Origin: Trichomonas tenax
Lineage: Eukaryota > Parabasalia > Trichomonadida > Trichomonadidae
Direction: 5' to 3'
NCBI GenBank assembly: GCA_023091735.1
Contig: JALKBU010001351.1
Coordinates: 1-12,217, forward strand
Length of the DNA: 12,217 nt
Shown here: positions 7,561-12,217 of the stretch, piece after piece
Layout of the letters: every line of letters begins with the position of its first letter
How positions within the stretch are numbered: the first letter of the stretch is position 1
Made by a program: the position numbers and the translations under genes
Notes under the pieces: generated by a model
Database searches by the model: none
The model's input: the letters and a program-made list of their open reading frames with translations, nothing else
What the model was told of the DNA's origin: nothing

Positions 7561-7981
7561 ATGAGTCCAGACCTTAAGTATTTCACAGTCAATAAATTAA
7601 TCGAAACCCTCAATCCAATTTTGGATGGCGTCAAACAAGTTGATGTTTACTTTTGTGATTATGTTGAAAGTTCGTATTATAAAGGAAAATATAATATTAA
7701 ACCAATTGCTTTTGCATTTGACGGTCAATTAGTAGATAATAAAAAAAATACGGAACCTCTTATCTGATATATTTTATTTAACAAACTTAAAAGATAAATG
7801 GTTTGAGAGACATCCAATAAAAATATTTTCTCGTGTTATGATTAAAACGGAAACAAAAGAATATAAGGGATTTAAATATCATCCTTCTGAAATTGAAGAA
7901 TTCGGAAAGGATCCAAGGTTTCACCATGCTAAAGTCCAGGATTCCGACTCAAAGAGCTCAAAAAGTTACGAAAGAAATTAG
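7561..7981 (+). CDS. Unknown protein, reading frame interrupted at an A8 tract
   Basis: ATG 7561 opens 68 codons (MSPDLKYFTVNKLIETLNP...) to TGA 7765-7767. The +1 frame is open from before this point to TAG 7979-7981 and gives protein-like sequence (for example DKWFERHPIKIFSRVM), with no better start. The frames meet near an A8 run at 7741-7748, so a one-base indel there, or slippage on it, is the likely break. The combined span ends 9 bp before the stop of the convergent gene at 7991, as expected for one compact gene. I recognise no domain. GACTCAAAGAGCTC (7946-7959) near the 3' end resembles one arm of the double-hairpin elements but pairs poorly. Confidence 0.55.
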
Positions 7982-7990
7982 AAAATGGTA

Positions 7991-8359
7991 CTACGCATCA
8001 TTTAATACTGCAATTATTTGATTTATTCTATCTTCAATCACATTTATTCTTTTTGTTAAATCTTCTATCTTCATTAATGCTGTCACTCTTGACTGAGGAA
8101 TAGATTTTAAACTTACTACACCCTTTATTTTTGTAATTTTGAAGCCCTCAATTTTAAACATTTTATTTAATTTACAGGTAGTATTTTCTTCGAATATCTT
8201 CTTATTGCTAGCATAGTATTCATTAAATTCATCAACAGTTTCAAATGTTGTTGACTCGGTAATTGGTTTTATTATTTTCAGTTTTGTTTCTTTTTGTTCA
8301 TGTTCAATTAAATTTGATTTTTCTTCATCATGTTCAATTGTTTTTAAAATTGGTTTCAT
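7991..8359 (-). CDS. Unknown 122-residue protein with C-terminal coiled coil
   Basis: Starts at ATG 8359. The first 40 residues are charged and low in complexity (EHDEEKSNLIEHEQKETKLK). The middle (about 45-85) is compact (FNEYYASNKKIFEENT, then KLNKMFKIEGFKITKIKG). The C-terminus (about 93-122, MKIEDLTKRINVIEDRIN) has clear heptad spacing and probably forms a coiled coil, so the protein likely oligomerises. It diverges from the small amphipathic gene at 8419 over a 59-bp shared promoter region. I do not recognise the family; a virion or accessory role is possible from position only. Confidence 0.6.
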   Translation of the reverse strand: MKPILKTIEHDEEKSNLIEHEQKETKLKIIKPITESTTFETVDEFNEYYASNKKIFEENTTCKLNKMFKIEGFKITKIKGVVSLKSIPQSRVTALMKIEDLTKRINVIEDRINQIIAVLNDA

Positions 8360-8418
8360 TTCATATCAATAAAAATATTAAAATATATTGATTTTAATAT
8401 TTTTTATTCTAATTAAAC
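8360..8418. promoter_or_regulatory. Divergent promoter with inverted T-rich motifs
   Basis: The 59-bp gap contains AATATTTTTTATTC read toward 8419 and AATATTTTTATTGA read toward 8359, forming an imperfect inverted repeat around ATATATTG. The plus-side copy is followed by AATTAAAC directly before ATG, the same eight bases as before the gene at 11757. I infer an element-specific promoter. Confidence 0.55.
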
Positions 8419-8640
8419 ATGGCTGCCGGATTTTTTAAGAAAATATGGAATGGTATCAAAAATGCTGCAAAATGGGTTCATAATAAAGTATTAAAACCTG
8501 TTGCTAAAGCTGTTGCACCAATAGCGAAAACAGTTGGCACGGCAATTGGTGGTGTATTTGGAGCAAAAGCAGGGAATCCAATGATGGGGGCACAAGTTGG
8601 AAACGCAATTGGTGGAGTAGTTGAAGGATTAGTGAAGTGA
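8419..8640 (+). CDS. Small amphipathic virion-like protein (GFFKK family), copy 1
   Basis: This is a 73-residue basic protein from ATG 8419. The N-terminus MAAGFFKKIWNGIKNAAKW forms an amphipathic helix of aromatic/aliphatic and Lys residues. The C-terminal half is a glycine-zipper-like hydrophobic stretch (GTAIGGVFGAKAG...GNAIGGVVEG) that could associate with a membrane. No signal peptide. A related protein (GAGFFKKLWDKIK) is coded on the opposite strand at 9154-8924, and their 3' flanks also match. Adenovirus-like and Polinton-like elements often carry small basic, membrane-active or core virion proteins next to the capsid gene. That is the best guess here, from composition and context only. 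Confidence 0.7.
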   Translation: MAAGFFKKIWNGIKNAAKWVHNKVLKPVAKAVAPIAKTVGTAIGGVFGAKAGNPMMGAQVGNAIGGVVEGLVK

Positions 8641-8774
8641 TAAAAATATATAATTTATTTTTGAAATTCACGTTTTAACTTCTTTCCCGAAAATATTTTA
8701 TGACAACAACAACAACAAAATTTAATGAGGGTTTGACAAAAATATTTAGTGTGACTAGTTAATGAGGGTCTTCG

Positions 8775-8805
8775 GGACTTTGGTCCTCAAGGGCTCAAAG
8801 AGCCC
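8775..8805. repeat. Double-hairpin element, reverse orientation, intergenic
   Basis: Hairpin GGAC, loop TTTG, GTCC (8775-8786), spacer TCAA (8787-8790), then perfect 6-bp hairpin GGGCTC, loop AAA, GAGCCC (8791-8805). Read on the minus strand it has the same order as the copies at 5489 and 10889: a GGCTC-type arm first, then TGAG, then an arm with a CAAA-like loop. It ends in CG like them. The second arm appears one base short. Confidence 0.75.
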
Positions 8806-8885
8806 GTTCCGACATTAAAGCGGGCACTTTATTTACATGTTAAACGATGGAATTCCGGTAAAAACAAATTATATATTTTTATCAC

Positions 8886-8922
8886 GAACCCTCTGGGTTC
8901 TGCAAAAACCTCGTTGAGGTTT
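8886..8922. repeat. Double-hairpin element with 8-bp flanking direct repeats
   Basis: Arm 1 GAACCC, loop TCT, GGGTTC (8886-8900). Spacer TGCAA. Arm 2 AAACCTC, loop GTT, GAGGTTT (8906-8922). TTTATCAC occurs immediately left (8878-8885) and at the right end (8920-8927). The core insert is therefore 8886-8919. It sits next to the TGA of the small gene on the minus strand. The equivalent flank of the paralogous gene has no insert. Confidence 0.85.
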
Positions 8923-8923
8923 A

Positions 8924-9154
8924 TCACTTCAATATTGGAGTTAATCTATTAATGACTTCTCCACTTTTATTTAATACATGTTTAACCGTTTGACCATGTT
9001 GAGGTGATATTGAAATTGCCACATCACTGATTGCTTCAGTATGAGGAAGTATTTTATCCTTCACAAAATTAACTCCTTTTTTGATTCCATCCCATGATTT
9101 AACGGCTACACGCTTTATTTTATCCCATAACTTCTTGAAAAAGCCCGCTCCCAT
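8924..9154 (-). CDS. Small amphipathic virion-like protein (GFFKK family), copy 2
   Basis: This is a 76-residue basic protein. I choose ATG 9154 because the longer in-frame start at 9193 is only a TTG inside the promoter-like AT tract. The N-terminus MGAGFFKKLWDKIKRVAVK mirrors copy 1 (AAGFFKKIWNGIK). The rest differs: it lacks the glycine zipper and has a basic helix WDGIKKGVNFVKDKIL followed by a polar/aliphatic tail. An ATTTTTTTATTTAT motif lies 9 bp upstream on its strand. Its stop is abutted by a double-hairpin insertion. A minor virion or membrane-active protein is the best guess from composition and position beside the capsid gene. Confidence 0.7.
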   Translation of the reverse strand: MGAGFFKKLWDKIKRVAVKSWDGIKKGVNFVKDKILPHTEAISDVAISISPQHGQTVKHVLNKSGEVINRLTPILK

Positions 9155-9218
9155 TATTTTATAATAAATAAAAAAATTGATTTTATAATTCAAATATTAT
9201 TTTTTTATTTATACATAA
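9155..9218. promoter_or_regulatory. Divergent promoter of the capsid and small amphipathic genes
   Basis: The 64-bp gap carries the 14-mer ATTTTTTTATTTAT twice, once per strand: 9199-9212 toward the capsid ATG (6-bp gap) and 9164-9177 on the minus strand toward ATG 9154 (9-bp gap). The exact match in opposite directions at similar distances from each start supports a short, orientation-specific promoter. Confidence 0.65.
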
Positions 9219-10850
9219 ATGTCGACAAACTATTTGATCCCAAACACGAAACCAATAAATGGAAATGTGTTTCAATCATTTGAAAAGATTAATGAGGTCT
9301 TCGCTAAAAACGATGGTAGAAGATATTATCGAGAACCTGAAAACTTTTGCTTCGATTCTGATGCCCCTTATGATTACACAAAACAAACACATTTAAAAAT
9401 CACAAATAATTCTCACGATGTTAATCAGTTAGGAGAAACATATATTAAACGTAGGGTGAGAGTCACTATTGAATCCGATAAAGCCTTTACATGTGATGAT
9501 GCTTTTAAATGCATGAAATTATTCATTGGTTATAAATCAAGTAATCAAAACATGCGTCAATTAGAGGTTGAAACGGAAAGAGGAGACGCTGGATATTTAC
9601 AAATGGAGATGTCACGTGAATCATATGCATATGCAGTATATAAACCAAGGTCAGAGAGGAGGGTTAGAAAGTTCACACATTCATTATATAATAACGTTCA
9701 AAAATATGATAATTCAGTTGTTGGTAAATACATTGACCCATCAGAGACATTCAAAACTGCTAACTCGTCTATTGATATTGAATTTGATTTAATTATTCCA
9801 GTTAATGAATTATTAGCATTTCAAGCATTCGATGATTACCCTAAAACATTTGGTGAAATTATTCTTAAATATTATGTTGATAAAGACTCATTAGTTTTCT
9901 GCCAAGTTGATCCATTACGTGTTGCTGATTTACAAAATTATGTTTATGAAAAAATTACTGATGAAAATTATGCAAAGATTCTAGAAAAATCATTTAAATA
10001 CGATAGGAAATTCACTCAAATTGGTATGTCTGCAAATTTAATCACTCAAATTGCAGCGACGACAGCAACTCCGGTAATTTCAAAAGTTACGTTACGTTGC
10101 ACGAATTTAGTTGTTTTAGAAGATAAAGCAATTATCCCGGGTTATGGATTAACTGAAGAATCAATAAGAGCAATACCTAAACTATTCACTCCACAGGATC
10201 CATATTTCATTCCAGCCCAGCAGGTTGATGTCAGGAGCTTAAATAATGGATGTGTTTCAGCTGATGGTATAAGTTCTGATTTCACTTATGCTTTGCATAA
10301 TGTGACAGACATAGTTTTAGCATTTCCTAAATCACCTCTTCAAAGAACAGTTTTAGGAAATCCAATGTTGCGTGGCGTTCAAGTCACAGTCGATGGCAGA
10401 AATTATCCAGAAAAGGATATGATGACAGTTGGAGATATATTCTTCACTCGAATGTTGCAAGCATCAGATTTAGATGGAATTCATGAATGCACTGAAGAAT
10501 ATGAGGATTCATTAACTAGACCATTAAATGCAGATGATGGCACACCATTAGCGAGAACATGGAAAGATCAGACATCATTCTTGTGCACAATTCCAACTCA
10601 GAGACACGGTGCAGGTGTATTCTTTGATGGTATTGAAACCGGAAACACAAGTGTAACAGTCGCTCTTAAAGCATTTCCAATTTATCAAGGTGCTAATGAT
10701 ACTTATTGCTCAAAGGTTACTACACCACCTCAGTTCTGGTTCACACGTACAACATATTGGAGTTGGGACCCACAAAATGGGTTAAAGTATCATAAAACCG
10801 GATGCCCACCACAGTTTAAGAGTCAATATGATATAGATAATAATTTATAA
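9219..10850 (+). CDS. Probable major capsid protein (double jelly-roll type)
   Basis: This 543-residue protein starts at ATG 9219, right after an AT-rich motif ending ATACATAA. Length and position fit a Polinton capsid protein that would form the pseudo-hexameric shell of an icosahedral particle. It is strand-rich throughout, without membrane segments, signal peptide or enzyme motifs. The second half contains a stretch (NPMLRGVQVTVDGRNYPEKD, then FFTRMLQASDLDG, about 385-420) resembling the region of Polinton capsid proteins with a conserved V-x-GRN-P pattern. Aromatic motifs WFTRTTYWSWDPQNG lie near the C-terminus. It is followed closely by further plus-strand genes, probably one virion cluster. 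The assignment rests on size, context and this resemblance; a structure prediction would settle it. Confidence 0.72.
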   Translation: MSTNYLIPNTKPINGNVFQSFEKINEVFAKNDGRRYYREPENFCFDSDAPYDYTKQTHLKITNNSHDVNQLGETYIKRRVRVTIESDKAFTCDDAFKCMKLFIGYKSSNQNMRQLEVETERGDAGYLQMEMSRESYAYAVYKPRSERRVRKFTHSLYNNVQKYDNSVVGKYIDPSETFKTANSSIDIEFDLIIPVNELLAFQAFDDYPKTFGEIILKYYVDKDSLVFCQVDPLRVADLQNYVYEKITDENYAKILEKSFKYDRKFTQIGMSANLITQIAATTATPVISKVTLRCTNLVVLEDKAIIPGYGLTEESIRAIPKLFTPQDPYFIPAQQVDVRSLNNGCVSADGISSDFTYALHNVTDIVLAFPKSPLQRTVLGNPMLRGVQVTVDGRNYPEKDMMTVGDIFFTRMLQASDLDGIHECTEEYEDSLTRPLNADDGTPLARTWKDQTSFLCTIPTQRHGAGVFFDGIETGNTSVTVALKAFPIYQGANDTYCSKVTTPPQFWFTRTTYWSWDPQNGLKYHKTGCPPQFKSQYDIDNNL

Positions 10851-10878
10851 GGAAATATATTATTTTTGTAAATATAAA

Positions 10879-11463
10879 ATGACTGAACGGCTTTTCAAGC
10901 CTGAGACGCAAAGCGTCGAACTTCATGATGTCTATAATGAATACATTAATGATATAATCAAAGAAGAACTAAATAAAAATAAAGGTTCCTTATCTAAAGA
11001 AGTTTTGAGCAAAATACCATATTCAAATGTTTATTATAACTCCATCACTGCTGCAATAGGTAAACAATTTAAGGGTAAAACTTTATCTATCATTAAAGAG
11101 ATCATTATCATATCTAACACATCCCCATATTCTCATGCGTTAATATATATAAATAGAAATGGTAGTGAATGTGATGACACTTTTGAATCATTAAAACATC
11201 TCATTCATATTCCAATCATATATTTATCACATGATGAAGCAGAAGATTATTTAAAGAAATTAATAATGTATAAAGAATTATATAATACAATCAAAAAGGA
11301 AAATTTAGAAGATAAAATAGTTGATGAACAAAAAGATGATTTGTTTAAAACATTATTTATTAATGATTTCAGTCGTGAATTCTTACATACTTTAGTCTTC
11401 CTTGATGATGCTGTTAAATCAAAATTAATCAGTAATGAAAATCATATTTTAATCAACTCCTAA
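10879..11463 (+). CDS. Unknown 194-residue protein with a double-hairpin element at its start
   Basis: ATG 10879 lies 28 bp after the capsid stop, preceded by TTATTTTTGTAAATATAAA. The product is Lys/Ile/Asn-rich and mostly helical in character. Residues 11-50 (HDVYNEYINDIIKEELNKN) and the C-terminal half (YLKKLIMYKELYNTIKKENLEDK) look like amphipathic helices; there is a hydrophobic strand IIKEIIIIS near 73-81. No domain recognised. Residues 4-13 (RLFKPETQSV) are coded by the hairpin element, so the mature N-terminus is partly element-derived, unless translation starts later. Position suggests a virion or assembly protein, but nothing in the sequence proves it. Confidence 0.6.
   Translation: MTERLFKPETQSVELHDVYNEYINDIIKEELNKNKGSLSKEVLSKIPYSNVYYNSITAAIGKQFKGKTLSIIKEIIIISNTSPYSHALIYINRNGSECDDTFESLKHLIHIPIIYLSHDEAEDYLKKLIMYKELYNTIKKENLEDKIVDEQKDDLFKTLFINDFSREFLHTLVFLDDAVKSKLISNENHILINS
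10889..10917. repeat. Double-hairpin element inside the 5' end of the unknown ORF
   Basis: Arm 1 GGCTT, loop TTC, AAGCC (10889-10901). Spacer TGA (10902-10904). Arm 2 GACGC, loop AAA, GCGTC (10905-10917). Length 29 bp and layout are identical to the copy at 5489-5517, with compensatory stem changes. GAAC occurs directly left (10885-10888) and right (10918-10921), a possible 4-bp target duplication; insert plus one repeat is 33 bp, keeping the frame. Confidence 0.85.
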
Positions 11464-11495
11464 CACAATGTCGACATATTCAATGCTCGTTCTTT

Positions 11496-11717
11496 ATGGC
11501 TGTTCAATATTTTAAAGCCCTCTCAACAAATATTAAATCAAATATTTCAACATTACTTATATTCTCAGGTTTTAGTCGTCAGCAATTAAATGTAATGTTG
11601 TATCAAGTGAATCTACTGTTGTCAATTAATGAGCTTTATTATAAATATCAACATTTAAGTGAACACGGAAAGTTAATAGTTGATACTGTTAAAGGTAATA
11701 TTACTTTTTCTGATTAA
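11496..11717 (+). CDS. Unknown 73-residue protein, start uncertain
   Basis: ATG 11496 opens 73 codons (MAVQYFKALSTNIKSN...) to TAA 11715-11717. It has a mid hydrophobic stretch (ISTLLIFSGF) and a helical middle (LNVMLYQVNLLLSINELYYK). An upstream ATG at 11468, 5 bp after the previous stop and with a better context (ACACA before ATG), begins another frame (MSTYSMLVLYG) that ends after 15 codons at TAA in ATTTTAAAG. A one-base difference in the T4 run there would join that start to this ORF, so the listed start may be an artefact of an indel. No family recognised. Confidence 0.45.
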   Translation: MAVQYFKALSTNIKSNISTLLIFSGFSRQQLNVMLYQVNLLLSINELYYKYQHLSEHGKLIVDTVKGNITFSD

Positions 11718-11734
11718 AAATATATATTAATTTA

Positions 11735-11756
11735 ATTTTTTTATTTCTAATTAAAC
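11735..11756 (+). promoter_or_regulatory. Virion-class promoter-like motif
   Basis: ATTTTTTTATTTCT (11735-11748) followed by AATTAAAC and the ATG at 11757. The motif matches the pair in the capsid promoter region except for one base, and the eight bases before ATG are identical to those before the small gene at 8419. Confidence 0.55.
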
Positions 11757-12217
11757 ATGGCGGAAATCGGAAACTTATTACAAACGCAACTTAAACCTGG
11801 TACTTATCAGAAAGGAAAAAGAGCTGGTCAAACATATCCACGTCAAATTACAGTTCCTGATGGAATGAATTAGTTCATATTGTTGCTGGTCTTCAAAAAG
11901 ATGTAAAGCAAATGAAAAATGTTTTAACATTACCAGAGGCTGAAGCATACGCTAAACATCAAGGTGTAAATTGGGAAGCTCATGAAGCTGATATCACTGG
12001 CCCAAATGGAAAACCAGATGGTGTTCCAGAAGTTTTTATTACAGACTCGAAAGGAAATATTAAAGTCATTAATGGGTACAAACTAAAAGATAGTGATTAT
12101 GGAAAAAGAAAAGCATATAATACAACATATCCAATGGAATTTGATAAAAATGGAAAACCGATTAAACAATATATTGGTGAGGGTGAAAATGGATCTATTT
12201 ATTCATATAGACATGAA
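11757..12217 (+). CDS. Unknown, probably structural protein; frameshifted and 3'-partial
   Basis: ATG 11757 opens 38 codons (MAEIGNLLQTQLKPGTY...) to TAG 11871-11873. A -1 shifted frame, open from just after TGA 11858-11860, continues without a stop to the window end for about 117 codons. It codes for well-formed sequence including NGKPDGVPEVFITDSKG and VINGYKLKDSDYGKRKAY. This frame lacks an early ATG, so the two parts are most likely one gene broken near 11861-11870, by decay or a sequencing indel; no homopolymer is present there. The G-x-P-V/E-V-x-D...NGY-LK-SDY pattern reminds me of structural proteins of protist viruses, but I cannot name the family. Its leader matches that of the small gene at 8419, pointing to co-regulation with virion genes. 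Confidence 0.6.

Larger units (their letters stand above)
8641..8923. other. Non-coding gap between convergent paralogues, rich in hairpins
   Basis: No credible ORF. In order it holds: the AT-rich 3' flank of the first paralogue (to about 8662); a (CAA)n-like tract near 8704-8718; an 11-bp direct repeat TTAATGAGGGT at 8722-8732 and 8759-8769; a double-hairpin element (8775-8805) inside an outer inverted pair TTAATG (8759-8764) and CATTAA (8813-8818), with an extra GCCCG/CGGGC pairing (8802-8806, 8821-8825); a GGAATTCC palindrome near 8849; and a second double-hairpin element (8886-8922). Confidence 0.75.

Noticed and set aside
7937..7965. Further double-hairpin copy at the end of the 7561 gene
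   Set aside because: CTCAAAGAG gives only a 3-bp stem and the partner arm is not convincing; at most a remnant.
8886..8922. tRNA fragment (GGGTTC near a T-arm-like sequence)
   Set aside because: No acceptor or anticodon arm; the paired mini-hairpin layout and flanking repeats explain it better.
8775..8925. CRISPR array
   Set aside because: The palindromes differ in sequence and are not separated by regular spacers.
9290..9305. Similarity between AATGAGGTCTTCG in the capsid gene and AATGAGGGTCTTCG at 8761
   Set aside because: Short, gapped and within a good coding frame; likely chance.
9568..9792. Alternative-frame ORF inside the capsid gene
   Set aside because: Fully contained in a strong coding frame with no leader of its own.

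Overview
This AT-rich, densely packed 12.2 kb window looks like the interior of a Polinton/Maverick-type DNA element (an integrating, virus-like element) from a protist. Three hallmark genes occur together: a retroviral-type (rve) integrase, a protein-primed family B DNA polymerase, and a long protein best explained as a double-jelly-roll major capsid protein. A fibre-like protein with phage-tail-type repeats and a collar domain sits at the left edge. Polintons and phage-tail-repeat proteins are both common in trichomonads, so a parabasalid host is a reasonable guess, but this is inference. Stops are TAA, TGA and TAG, consistent with the standard code. No terminal inverted repeats, packaging ATPase or maturation protease are visible, so both ends of the element lie outside the window.

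Layout. Bases 3-1109 (+) hold the 3' part of the fibre gene; its frame is open to the left edge. A minus-strand replication and integration block follows (read right to left): 7512-6394 (N-terminal polymerase region), 6372-4750 (OTU-like segment, zinc finger, 3'-5' exonuclease), 4760-2895 (HNH finger plus polymerase palm), a 36-codon mini-ORF (2868-2758) and the integrase (2725-1220). From 7561 rightward lies the virion-type block: an unknown gene apparently broken at an A8 tract (7561-7981), a convergent coiled-coil gene (8359-7991), two paralogous small amphipathic proteins pointing at each other (8419-8640 + and 9154-8924 -), the capsid gene (9219-10850), two unknown ORFs, and a frameshifted gene running off the right edge.

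The most unusual content is a family of roughly 30 bp double-hairpin elements. Each is two short GC-rich perfect or near-perfect hairpins with mostly 3-nt loops, joined by a short spacer. Two are in frame inside genes (polymerase exonuclease, 5489-5517; the unknown ORF start, 10889-10917). Two are in the gap between the small paralogous genes (8775-8805 and 8886-8922). Stems differ between copies by compensatory changes while the junction stays fixed. One copy (8886-8919) is flanked by an 8-bp direct repeat TTTATCAC, and the matching 3' flank of the paralogous gene at 8633-8660 looks like the same site without the insert. That is strong internal evidence for mobility.

Other points: the polymerase is divided over three ORFs; the integrase has Asp where the catalytic Glu is expected; a 14-bp T-rich motif recurs just upstream of virion genes; and several reading frames are interrupted, which means either decay of an integrated copy or sequencing indels.
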